Positions 42,101 through 50,434 of a stretch of 64,000 bases of DNA are shown here, one piece after another. The notes beneath the pieces are model-generated. The model was not told the origin of the DNA. It saw only the letters and a program-made list of their open reading frames with translations, and did no database searches. The stretch spans positions 489,020 through 553,019 of the forward strand of contig NZ_GL636091.1 of the NCBI RefSeq assembly GCF_000186465.1, in the 5' to 3' direction. Position 1 is the stretch's first letter. Every line of letters begins with the position of its first letter. The DNA comes from Streptococcus australis ATCC 700641 (lineage in GTDB: Bacteria > Bacillota > Bacilli > Lactobacillales > Streptococcaceae). Position numbers and translations under genes: made by a program.

Positions 42101-45100
42101 AGAAGCCGTTGAATGGGAAAGAGCAGACTATAGTCGGGCTGGCCAAGTTCGTGTGACAGGTCATGTTCAAGGACGCACGGTCGAAGCTCTGGTTGATGTG
42201 ATCGGCGTGGAGCAAGTCCTTCCAGTTATCAAACAAATCCCGCAGGGAGCAGACCTAGCGACAGTGGATAAGACTGTGCAATTGGTCTTCACAGATGGCC
42301 GAACAGTTAGCTATGAAGTTGATCAATGGACCTTGGAAGCTGGTCAAGAGGAGCAATTGTCTACACCAGGTGCTCGCTTGAAAGCTACAGGACTCCTAGG
42401 CAATGGGGAAGCAGTCCAAGCGACTCTGGTGGTTGCTGGTGGAACAGTCAGCAAGGCTAAGAAACCAACAGTACAGCTAGATGGGGTAGCCCTTCCAAAA
42501 TTTGGCAGTGGCAACCATACTATTTTCCGCCCATTGGCTTATGGGCAAGAGCCTGGTCAAGTCACAGCAAGTGCAGAAAATGCCCAAGTGACGGTCCTAC
42601 AAGCTAGTCGTGAAAATGGTTTGAAAGCTCAAATCTTTGTGACTGCTCAGGATACGGGAGCTGTTCAGACCTATGTGGTGCAATTCCAAGAAGAAAGTCC
42701 ACAGATCCAGCGCCTAGAATTGCGTCTGCCAGAAGGGCAAGAACTCAAGGAAGACCAAACAGTAACGCTTGATGTCATTGCTCATTACCAAGATGGCAGT
42801 GTGGCTAGTCTCCAAGCAGATCAAATCGATGTGGCAACAGCAGCGGGAAGTCAAGGAAAAGCAGTCGTAAGCAAGAAAGGTTTGGAACTGCGAGAAGCAG
42901 GCTTGGTTCATTTACAAGCTAGCTTCCAGGGACAGACAGGAGAAATCAGCTTTACCATCACGCCAAATCCTGAAGAAAAGACAGTTGTTAAGGTGCGTCC
43001 TGTACGGATCAGCACCGATCGAAACGTGTTGCCAGTTCTTCCAGAGACAGTCTTGGTCGAGTATGATAAGGGATTCCCGAAAGAAAAACGTGTGACCTGG
43101 GATGCCGTAACAGCAGATCAAGTCAAGGATTACCATAGCTTTACAGTCACAGGTCATGTAGAGGGTGTGGAGAAAGAAGCCCAGGCCCAAGTCACAGTTG
43201 AAGGCATTATCGCTGTAGAAGAAGTTAGCACGACAACGCCAGTCGGAGAAAAACCAGCTCTTCCAGAAAGCGTGCGGACCTATCACTCTAATGGTAAGAC
43301 CTATGCTGCTAAGGTAGCCTGGGACGCGGTCGATCCGCAACTCTTGGCCCAAGAAGGAGAAGTTGTTATCTCCGGTCGTGTAGAAGGAACCAACCTTCCA
43401 ACCCGTCTCCATATCCGTGTTTCCGCAAACACAGTCAAGGGAGCCAACGTAGCAGAACAATGGACAGGCTCAGTCTTGCCACTTGCCTTTGCAAGTGACT
43501 CTAACGATGCAGATCCAGTTGCTAAGGTCAATGATAAGGTCGTCTCCTTTACCGATGCTCCAGCTAACCGTTGGACCAACTGGGGCCGTGACAATGCGGA
43601 AGATTCTGTCGGTATCTTGTTTGGGGACTCTGGTATCTTGACCAAGCGTGCAGTGGATAACCTCCATGTTGGTTTCCACGAAGACCACGGTGTTGGGGCT
43701 CCAAGTGAATATGTGATTGAATACTATGTGGGTGAGCAAATCCCAGCAGTACCAAGCAATCCAAATCGCGTCAAAGACGAAACAGACCATCCATTTAACA
43801 ACCCAGCTAACTGGAAAGAAGTCAGCAACCTAAGCGTTGACGAAGCAGTGACAGCTGGCAAGATGAATCATTTTAGTTTTGATAAAGTCGACACCTATGC
43901 CGTTCGGATCCGAATGAAGACACCAGAAGGTAAACGTGGAAGCTCTATTTCAGAGATTCAGGTATTTGCAAATAAGGTTGCGGCAGAAGAAAAGAGCCAG
44001 GTGACCATTCGTGTCAATGGTGAGGTATTGCCAGGTGTCAACCCAAGTGTGATAGATTACTACATCGATGCGCGTGATCGGGCTTATCCACAAGTGGAAG
44101 CAACAGCTAGCCATCACGGTCTTGCAACAGTTGTGCCAAGCGTCCATGAAGGTGAGCCAATCCGCGTCATCCACAAAGCAGAAGATGGCACCATCTTACA
44201 AGAATACCGCCTCCATCTCACAAGCGATGCAGAAAAACTGAAACAATCTGCTCCAGTAGCAGTCGAAGCAGGTAGCCGTTTTGTGAAGATTGGTCAAAAT
44301 CTAGTTTTACCATCTACCGTAGGCGTCTACTTCAAAGGGGCTACAGGCTATGAACGCAAGGAACTGACGGTGAACTGGCAAGCTGTACCAGCTGATGCGC
44401 TTTCTCATGAAGGTAGCTTCACGCTAGAAGGAAAAGTCATTGGCTATGATCTGACGGCTCAGCTGACCGTCCGGGTGTCAGAAAAAACCGGAGAAATCCT
44501 CTCTGTGAACCCTGACTACAATGCAGAGGATACCAGAGCATTTGCCAGTGAAACCAACGATCTCGATCCAAATCAAATTGACTATATCGATTACATCAAT
44601 GATGGTGGCTACAACGAGTACTATCGTTGGACCAACTGGAAGAGAGAACCAGATCAAACAGAAGTGTTTGCCGGTCTCATCTTCAAGAAAAATGGTCAAG
44701 TAACAGAGCGTTTAGTCAATAAAGTAGCAGTCGACTTCTTTGCAGATCAGGAAACAGGTCTGCCAACCAAGACGGTTCTTGAACGCTACATTGGACCAGA
44801 CTTTGATGTTCCGGATGATTATGGCAATCTAAAAAAACTTCCAGATCATCCATTTAACCAAGCCTCTAACTGGGAAGAAATTCCTTACAGCTTGGATTAT
44901 GCCTTTGAGCCTGGTTATATCTCTAACCTCAGCTTCAATGAAACCAGAACCAAAGCCATCCGTTTAAGAATGGTCCGTGATGAAAATCTAAAAGGAATTG
45001 GAATCGTTGAATTGAGTGCTTATGCACCAACGGAAGAGGCTCAGGCGACAACAGACGTCACCATTCAAGTGAATGGCAAAGACCTAGAAGGATTTAACCC

Positions 45101-45938
45101 AGATGTGACGGATTATCATCTAGAGTATGAGGGAGAACGTCCAATAGTTTCAGCACAAGGTAAGAATGGGGCAACTGTTACAGTTGTTGATGCTAAAGGT
45201 TCTGATACACCTGCTCTTGTCAAGGTTGTATCAGAAGATGGCAAGCTAGAAAAAGTATATCAACTTTCTCTCTCCGCAAAAGCACCAACAGGAACAGCTA
45301 TTCCTGAAGAAGGAGTTAAGAATCTGGTCCATACCAAGCCAGAGTTGGTGATTGAGCCAGAAGAGATGGACTTTGAACGCCTAGAACGTCCAAATGCGGA
45401 TCTTCCAAAAGGTGAGAAACGTGTGGTTCAAGTAGGTCAAAAAGGCCGCAAATTGCGCTTAGTGGAAGTCTCTCAAGAAAATGGTGTGGAAAGCCGGAAG
45501 GAACTGGATGCCTTTGTAGAGCAAGATCCAGTAGCAGAAATCACAGAGGTGGGCACCAAGGAAGTTCCAACGGAAAATCCAAGTGACAAGCCAACGCCAC
45601 AGCCAGAACCACAACCACAACCAGAGCCACAACCAGAGCCACAACCGCTTCCGAGCCCAGAACGTCCTCATGTCTCAGAAAGACCAGAGCCAGCAGAAAC
45701 TTCTAAGTCATCTGTTGGAGTGGAACCTGTCAGTCAGAAAGGAATCGTTTCAGAAGGGAAGGCAGTTGAGAAAATAGCTCAGGCGCCAGCAGTTTCGTCT
45801 GCTCCAGTTTCCGAAGGTACATTACCAAATACAGGATCAGAAGAAAGCGTCGCAAGCCTTGTTGCAGGTCTCCTAGCAGCAGGACTTGCTGGTGCTGTGC
45901 TGGATGATAAGAAAAAAAGAGCCGATAAGGCCAAGTAA
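39114..45938 (+). CDS. bgaA: wall-anchored GH2 beta-galactosidase (BgaA-like)
   Basis: A 2274-residue surface exoglycosidase that would remove terminal beta-galactose from host glycans. A YSIRK-type signal peptide (FSIRKLAVGACSVLIG) is cut near VLAEE. GH2 domains start at about residue 125 (DFNKDWYFKLN, DLPHDWSIF). The acid/base is Glu537 in WSIGNEVGE and the nucleophile Glu618 in YGSETSSA, 81 residues apart as in pneumococcal BgaA. Ig-like and Big_4-type repeats follow (EKPALPESVRTYHSNGKTYA type), with two similar putative carbohydrate-binding modules (WTNWGRDNAEDSVGILF and WTNWKREPDQTEVFAGLIF). A G5 domain, a Pro/Glu/Gln-rich spacer and LPNTG complete it. AGGAGG lies upstream. The fucosidase gene follows. 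Confidence 0.93.
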   Translation: MGKSFFEKRSVFSIRKLAVGACSVLIGVSFFGAPSVLAEEEGRTVTEEEMTSTREASEGTTGEVVTSDKASITLEAPAVITPERNESEVEQPQVEPQTSVRSAGATEEATKDQKQVAEDMVQDRERDFNKDWYFKLNAAPGAEGRQVDVKNWKKLDLPHDWSIFFDFDHNSPAQNEGGQLNGGDAWYRKTFRLEDKDLDKKVRLEFGGVYMDSKVYVNGQFVGHYPNGYNAFSYDITPYLNADGSENTIAVHVVNQQPSSRWYSGSGIYRDVKLSVTDKVHVAKYGTTITSSKLEEQQNGAVDTLVKSRIVNQDDQAHSIYAEYEIVDQNGQVVSEKVRSEVQSVLAGQEINLSHTLHVEKPTLWDVKTNNPALYTLYTRVYRDSQLVDVQKERFGYRYLNWTPEGGFFLNGVATKFHGVSLHHDHGALGAEENYKAEYRRLKQMKDMGVNAIRTTHNPASEQTLRIAAELGLMVQEEAFDTWYGGKKQYDYGRFFEKDATHPEARKGDKWSDYDLRTMVERGKNNPSIVMWSIGNEVGEADGSDKSVATVRRLVKTIKEVDATRYVTMGADKFRFGDGSGGHEKVAAELDAVGFNYSEANYESLRAKHPNWLIYGSETSSATRTRGSYYHPEREWVGSNQEDRHYEQSDYGNDRVGWGRTATASWTFDRDHAGYAGQFIWTGTDYIGEPTPWHNQNDTPVKSSYFGIVDTAGLPKNDFYLYQSQWLSAEKHPMVHLLPHWNWDNPELANRVMDEEGRIPVRAFSNAHSVELIVNGESQGVKTFTKKTTADGRTYQEGANPDELYLEWLVPYVPGKVEAIARNEAGEVIARDQIETAGKPAGVRLLKEEHAIAADGKDLTYITYEIVDEAGRVVPTANNLVHFHLHGQGQIVGVDNGEQASRERYKAQEDGSWQRRAFNGKGVVIVKSTEQAGAFTLYADSDRLQSDQVSLFTGKKDQAERTVLGVEPVRQSAYLGEEPALPSKVNVVYSDGKAQEEAVEWERADYSRAGQVRVTGHVQGRTVEALVDVIGVEQVLPVIKQIPQGADLATVDKTVQLVFTDGRTVSYEVDQWTLEAGQEEQLSTPGARLKATGLLGNGEAVQATLVVAGGTVSKAKKPTVQLDGVALPKFGSGNHTIFRPLAYGQEPGQVTASAENAQVTVLQASRENGLKAQIFVTAQDTGAVQTYVVQFQEESPQIQRLELRLPEGQELKEDQTVTLDVIAHYQDGSVASLQADQIDVATAAGSQGKAVVSKKGLELREAGLVHLQASFQGQTGEISFTITPNPEEKTVVKVRPVRISTDRNVLPVLPETVLVEYDKGFPKEKRVTWDAVTADQVKDYHSFTVTGHVEGVEKEAQAQVTVEGIIAVEEVSTTTPVGEKPALPESVRTYHSNGKTYAAKVAWDAVDPQLLAQEGEVVISGRVEGTNLPTRLHIRVSANTVKGANVAEQWTGSVLPLAFASDSNDADPVAKVNDKVVSFTDAPANRWTNWGRDNAEDSVGILFGDSGILTKRAVDNLHVGFHEDHGVGAPSEYVIEYYVGEQIPAVPSNPNRVKDETDHPFNNPANWKEVSNLSVDEAVTAGKMNHFSFDKVDTYAVRIRMKTPEGKRGSSISEIQVFANKVAAEEKSQVTIRVNGEVLPGVNPSVIDYYIDARDRAYPQVEATASHHGLATVVPSVHEGEPIRVIHKAEDGTILQEYRLHLTSDAEKLKQSAPVAVEAGSRFVKIGQNLVLPSTVGVYFKGATGYERKELTVNWQAVPADALSHEGSFTLEGKVIGYDLTAQLTVRVSEKTGEILSVNPDYNAEDTRAFASETNDLDPNQIDYIDYINDGGYNEYYRWTNWKREPDQTEVFAGLIFKKNGQVTERLVNKVAVDFFADQETGLPTKTVLERYIGPDFDVPDDYGNLKKLPDHPFNQASNWEEIPYSLDYAFEPGYISNLSFNETRTKAIRLRMVRDENLKGIGIVELSAYAPTEEAQATTDVTIQVNGKDLEGFNPDVTDYHLEYEGERPIVSAQGKNGATVTVVDAKGSDTPALVKVVSEDGKLEKVYQLSLSAKAPTGTAIPEEGVKNLVHTKPELVIEPEEMDFERLERPNADLPKGEKRVVQVGQKGRKLRLVEVSQENGVESRKELDAFVEQDPVAEITEVGTKEVPTENPSDKPTPQPEPQPQPEPQPEPQPLPSPERPHVSERPEPAETSKSSVGVEPVSQKGIVSEGKAVEKIAQAPAVSSAPVSEGTLPNTGSEESVASLVAGLLAAGLAGAVLDDKKKRADKAK

Positions 45939-46044
45939 AAAAACTGGATAAACCAGTAAACATACGGTGAAAAGTTCACAGGTAACAGAAAGAGGATGGG
46001 GGGAGTCTCCACCCTCTTTACCTGATGACAAAAAGGAATGGAAT

Positions 46045-49000
46045 ATGGGAAAAAGATTATTTGATAAGAGAAATCGATTTGGTATTCGTAAACTCTCAGT
46101 AGGCGTCTGCTCGGTAGTCGTAGCGACTTGTTTTTTAGGAGTCACTACCAGTTACGCAGAGGAACAAGCTGAGAGGAGTGAGACTCGTGAAGAACGAGTC
46201 GACACAAGTGATGTCGAGCATCAAGGGGAGGAGGAGAAAACTGTGAACGAGCACCAAGAAGAATCAGAACAGCCCTCATCAGCTAATAGTGAGAAAGAAA
46301 ATCGCGCAGTTAGCCAAGGGACAGAAGCAAGCCAACCAGCCACTTCTCTAGATGAGGAGCCTGAGATTGCGGATTATGGACCACTTCCAAGCAAGGCTCA
46401 GATGCAATACCACCGCGAAGAACTAGCAGCTTTCATCCACTTTGGGATGAATACTTACTACGATCGTGAGTGGGGAGATGGGCAAGAAGACCCTTATTAT
46501 TTCTATCCAGAGCATCTGGATACCGATCAGTGGATCAAAACCCTGAAAGATGCTGGCTTCAAACGGACCATCATGGTCGTCAAGCACCACGATGGCTTCC
46601 TCTTGTACCCTTCTAAATACACCGACCATACCATTGCCAAAAGTGGTTGGAAGGAAGGAAAAGGCGATGTCCTAGCCGAAGTTTCTGCTTCTGCCAGCAA
46701 GTATGACATGGATATGGGGGTCTACCTCTCCCCTTGGGATGCTCACAGCCCGCTCTACCATGTGGATACAGAGGACCAATACAACGAATACTATCTCAAC
46801 CAGCTCAAAGAAATCCTTGAAGATCCAAAATATGGAAACAAGGGCAAGTTCGTGGAAGTCTGGATGGATGGAGCGCGTGGCGATGGAGCTCAAAAAGTCA
46901 CCTATACCTTTGACAAGTGGTTTGATGCCATTCGTAAGGCCCAAGGAGATATTGCCATCTTCTCAGCTGAGCCAACCAATGTTCGTTGGATCGGAAATGA
47001 AAAGGGGATTGCCGGAGATCCAGTTTGGCATAAGGTCAATCCGGATAAGATTCGCAACAATCCATCCAACAGTTACCTCAATCACGGGGATCCGGAAGGG
47101 AAGCAATACTCAGTGGGAGAAGCTGATGTTTCTATTCGCTCCGGCTGGTTCTACCATGACAATCAAGAGCCTAAGTCCTTGCGCGAATTGATGGATATTT
47201 ACTTCAAATCGGTTGGTCGTGGAACCCCGCTTTTGCTCAATATCCCACCTAACCAAGACGGAAAATTTGCGGATGCGGATGTGGCCCGTTTGAAAGAATT
47301 CCGCCAGACCTTGGATCAACTCTACAGCGTGGACTATGCGGCGGGCGCTTTGGTAGAAGCTGACTCGACACGGCGCAATTCTCATTACTCAGCCAGCCAT
47401 TTGACGGATGGAGATGAGAAGACCAGTTGGGCACCTGCCGATGATGCCAAGACCGGATCTTTTGTCCTCGATCTTGGAAAAGAGCAACATTTTGATGTGG
47501 TAGAGCTCAAAGAAACCATCGAGAAAGGCCAACGGATTTCCGGTTTCACCATCGATGTAGCGGTGAATGGGCAATGGGTTCCTTTTGGGGCTGGGTCAAC
47601 CGTTGGATATCGCCGTTTGATCAAAGGGCAACCAGTTGATAGTCGCTACCTCCGGGTGTCCATCACCGATGCCCAAGCCACTCCAATCTTGAACGGCGTC
47701 TCTGTCTATAAGACGCCAGCTAGCATTGAAGAAACGGATGGCTATCCGCTTGGTTTGGCCTATCATTCTGACCGGACTGCTGACCGTGCCAATAGCCAAT
47801 GGAATGAAGAGGGAGAAGGCGTTCGAGGCACCTCTATGTGGACCAAGGAAAAGGGAGCTTCGGTGGCCTATCAGTTCGAAGGCACCAAGGCCTATGTCGT
47901 CGCAACCGTAGACCCTGGTCATGGGGAAATGGATGTCTATGTCGATGGCCAAAAACTAGCGACGGTTAATACCCAAAGTCCAACCCGCAAACGCAGCCAA
48001 AAGGTCTATGAAACACCGGATTTGAAAGCAGGGGCCCATACTTTGACCTTGGTCAATAGCAAGGGAGATGCGATCGCAACGGAAGGGATTTATGCCCTCA
48101 ATAACCAAGAAAAGGGTCTCTTTGAGTTTGCTCAGCCAACCCTAGCCGTTAAGAAAGGCGACCCAGCGCAAGTCGTCGTCAAGAGAAAGGGTGGCTCTAA
48201 AGGAAGTGCCAGTCTTAAATTAATCACAGAACCAGGAACAGGGGTTCATGGCAAGGTTTATAAAGATACCAATGTCACTCTCGAGTTTGCAGATGGAGAG
48301 ACAGAAAAAACAGTCCAAGTCCCAACCCTTGATTTTGCAGGCAAGGCGACCGATGTCTATGACTTTAAGGTCAAATTGTTGCATCCAGATCAAGGAAGTC
48401 TGGTCGGCTTTATTCCAGAGCTGACAGTCCAAGTGATGAACGAGGACCTGCTTCCAGAAAATCGTAAAGAAGTGGATGACCAAGATCCAAAACTGCACTA
48501 CAGCCAAGGCTGGCATCATGAGACAGACAATCAAAACTTCTCAAATGGAACAGAATCCTGGTCGAGTTTTAACCAAGTGACCGATGAAGAAGGCAAGAAA
48601 CACATTGATGTGACCATCACCTTTAAGGGAACCGGTGTGGAGGTTCGAGGAGTGGTTGATCCAAGCCATGGTCTCTACAGCGTCACCCTAGACGGAAAAG
48701 AAATCGCCTTTGAAGAAGGGCGTGGTCATGATTATGAGATCGAAGGCGATCATTACTTCAGTGGCTACGGAGATCAACGCAAACTCGACCAGAGTTTGGT
48801 CAATTTGCAAGGCCTAGCAAAAGGATACCACCAGCTACGCTTGCACCTAGATCCAGCCCTCAATGATCCTCAGTCATCTAGAGCCATCCAGGTAGACCGG
48901 TTTGTCCTATCAGGAAAAGATAGTCAGTTGTTCAGTCAAGAAGAGCTACAACAGATTATCAAAGAAGGAGTAGAAAAGATCAAGGCTACTTCTCTCGATC

Positions 49001-49740
49001 GCTTGAAAGCAGACCTCAAACCGACTATTCAACATCAATTGGCTGAATTGACTCAGTTGTTGAATCAAGAGCGGCCAGATTTGGTTGCTGCAGCGAATCA
49101 AGTGGAAGCCCTTGAAACCATCCTAGAAGATGATCGCAATTATGAACCGCTGACGCAGACACGCCCAGACGAAGGTGTTCGGGATTTGATTCTTGAAAAG
49201 CCAGAACTGCTCATCGAAGCGGAGGAGATTCCATTTGAGAGTCAAACGCGTGAAAACAAGGATTTGGCCAAGGGGGAAAGCCGGATCCTTCAAGCAGGGA
49301 AGGTTGGACGCCGGTTGAAGTTGATCGAGGTTCGACAAGAAGAAGGCAAAGAAATTCGGACAGAAGTCGATGCCTTTGTCGAAGTAGAAGCCCAGGACCA
49401 GATAACAGAAGTCGGAACAGGAGTGGTAGAAGAAAATCCAATTATTCCGGATGTGCCGCTACCAACAAGTCCAAGTGAAGACTCACAAGAAACGAAACCG
49501 TTGCTTCCGCTAGAAGACAAAAAAGAAAGTGGAATTTCTCGGATATTGACACCGACGGCGCTAAATGCGACTCCTCTTTCTCCTGTGTCTACATCAGAAG
49601 CCGTAAATCCAGACACTGTGCAGTCGAAAGAAAAACTGCCACAGACAGGATCAGAGAAGGCAAGTTTCTTAGCTTGGATCGGACTTCTCGGCTTAGGTTT
49701 CTTAGGCGGAAGAGTGAAATTCGCTCGTCGGAAATCCTAA
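46045..49740 (+). CDS. wall-anchored GH29 alpha-L-fucosidase
   Basis: A 1231-residue surface glycosidase with a YSIRK-like signal (FGIRKLSVGVCSVVVA), cut near SYAEE. The GH29 catalytic domain spans about residues 115-440: FIHFGMNTYYDREWG, VKHHDGFLLYPS, probable nucleophile Asp275 in FVEVWMDGARG, and LLLNIPPNQDG. An F5/8 type C-like domain (SHYSASHLTDGDEKTSW) follows. Two related jelly-roll modules (VDPGHGEMDVYVDGQ and VDPSHGLYSVTLDGK) flank a Calx-beta-like segment. A helical stretch, a G5 domain and LPQTG end the protein. The ATG at 46045 has AAAAGGA at 46031-46037 and gives the YSIRK start; the open frame begins earlier but lacks a site. It lies 106 bases after bgaA with no terminator seen, so probably cotranscribed. 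Confidence 0.9.
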   Translation: MGKRLFDKRNRFGIRKLSVGVCSVVVATCFLGVTTSYAEEQAERSETREERVDTSDVEHQGEEEKTVNEHQEESEQPSSANSEKENRAVSQGTEASQPATSLDEEPEIADYGPLPSKAQMQYHREELAAFIHFGMNTYYDREWGDGQEDPYYFYPEHLDTDQWIKTLKDAGFKRTIMVVKHHDGFLLYPSKYTDHTIAKSGWKEGKGDVLAEVSASASKYDMDMGVYLSPWDAHSPLYHVDTEDQYNEYYLNQLKEILEDPKYGNKGKFVEVWMDGARGDGAQKVTYTFDKWFDAIRKAQGDIAIFSAEPTNVRWIGNEKGIAGDPVWHKVNPDKIRNNPSNSYLNHGDPEGKQYSVGEADVSIRSGWFYHDNQEPKSLRELMDIYFKSVGRGTPLLLNIPPNQDGKFADADVARLKEFRQTLDQLYSVDYAAGALVEADSTRRNSHYSASHLTDGDEKTSWAPADDAKTGSFVLDLGKEQHFDVVELKETIEKGQRISGFTIDVAVNGQWVPFGAGSTVGYRRLIKGQPVDSRYLRVSITDAQATPILNGVSVYKTPASIEETDGYPLGLAYHSDRTADRANSQWNEEGEGVRGTSMWTKEKGASVAYQFEGTKAYVVATVDPGHGEMDVYVDGQKLATVNTQSPTRKRSQKVYETPDLKAGAHTLTLVNSKGDAIATEGIYALNNQEKGLFEFAQPTLAVKKGDPAQVVVKRKGGSKGSASLKLITEPGTGVHGKVYKDTNVTLEFADGETEKTVQVPTLDFAGKATDVYDFKVKLLHPDQGSLVGFIPELTVQVMNEDLLPENRKEVDDQDPKLHYSQGWHHETDNQNFSNGTESWSSFNQVTDEEGKKHIDVTITFKGTGVEVRGVVDPSHGLYSVTLDGKEIAFEEGRGHDYEIEGDHYFSGYGDQRKLDQSLVNLQGLAKGYHQLRLHLDPALNDPQSSRAIQVDRFVLSGKDSQLFSQEELQQIIKEGVEKIKATSLDRLKADLKPTIQHQLAELTQLLNQERPDLVAAANQVEALETILEDDRNYEPLTQTRPDEGVRDLILEKPELLIEAEEIPFESQTRENKDLAKGESRILQAGKVGRRLKLIEVRQEEGKEIRTEVDAFVEVEAQDQITEVGTGVVEENPIIPDVPLPTSPSEDSQETKPLLPLEDKKESGISRILTPTALNATPLSPVSTSEAVNPDTVQSKEKLPQTGSEKASFLAWIGLLGLGFLGGRVKFARRKS

Positions 49741-49753
49741 TGCCCCTTCTATA

Positions 49754-49782
49754 AGAGGTTAGCAATCGCTAGCCTCTTTTTT
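49754..49782 (+). terminator. terminator after the fucosidase gene
   Basis: AGAGGTTAGC (49754-49763) pairs with GCTAGCCTCT (49768-49777) through one wobble, followed by a T-run. Confidence 0.88.
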
Positions 49783-49861
49783 GTTCCTTCTAGCTACCAG
49801 TAAGGGGGCTTCAGATTCTATCTCGACGTAGTCTTTGCTTTATTTACAGGCGTAAAAATTG

Positions 49862-49884
49862 TATAATAGTCAGATAAGGTCAAT
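49862..49884 (+). promoter_or_regulatory. ctsR promoter -10 and CtsR operator
   Basis: TATAAT (49862-49867) is followed at once by AGTCAGATAAGGTCAAT (49868-49884), a heptamer direct repeat AGTCAGA-TAA-GGTCAAT. It fits the CtsR box RGTCAAA-NAN-RGTCAAA with two mismatches. This is autoregulation of ctsR-clpC by heat or protein stress. The -35 is weak. Confidence 0.75.
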
Positions 49885-49968
49885 AATGACATCGTGGATG
49901 GTGAGACCATTTTTACCCTCTGAAGAGCAGAGAGCTCATCTAGAATGAAGACGTCAGAAAGGAGCATC

Positions 49969-50427
49969 ATGGCAAGTAAAAATACATCAGATAGCATTGA
50001 GGCCTATATCAAGTCGCTACTGGCCCAAGCAGGAATCGCAGAGCTCAAGAGAAGCGAATTAGCGGATGTTTTCCAAGTTGTTCCTAGTCAAATCAATTAT
50101 GTGATCAAGACCCGCTTCACCGAAAGTCGAGGCTACATCGTAGAGAGCAAGCGTGGAGGTGGGGGGTATATCCGGATTGGCAAGATTCAATTTTCAGACC
50201 AACACCAGATGCTAAAAGAGCTAGGCGCAAGTATCGGAGAACAAATCAGTCAGACTGTCTTTTGCGATATCCTCCAGATGCTATTTGAAGAAAAACTCCT
50301 TACAAATAGAGAAGCAGAGCTCTTGTCAGTGACGACAACAGACGAGGTTCTGGGAAGTGAAGCCCATCGCTTACGAGCCAATATCCTACGAAAAATTATC
50401 CAACAAGTCGATAGAAAGGGAATGTAA
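49969..50427 (+). CDS. ctsR: transcriptional repressor CtsR
   Basis: A 152-residue class III heat-shock repressor. The winged-helix N-terminus contains RSELADVFQVVPSQINYVIKTRF and the DNA-contacting Gly-rich wing ESKRGGGGYIRI (about residues 59-70). The C-terminal dimer domain follows. It represses clp genes and its own operon. The ATG at 49969 has AAAGGAG at ideal spacing and is the conserved start; an in-frame ATG 24 bases earlier overlaps the ribosome site. clpC starts 7 bases after its stop. Confidence 0.95.
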   Translation: MASKNTSDSIEAYIKSLLAQAGIAELKRSELADVFQVVPSQINYVIKTRFTESRGYIVESKRGGGGYIRIGKIQFSDQHQMLKELGASIGEQISQTVFCDILQMLFEEKLLTNREAELLSVTTTDEVLGSEAHRLRANILRKIIQQVDRKGM

Positions 50428-50434
50428 TCTCCTT

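Noticed and set aside
45967..46044. Upstream extension of the GH29 protein start
   Set aside because: The extra residues are not signal-like, while 46045 has AAAAGGA in front and gives the YSIRK-type N-terminus.
50357..50434. Earlier start for ClpC inside ctsR
   Set aside because: The residues do not match ClpC, while MNYSKALLETIE at 50435 does.
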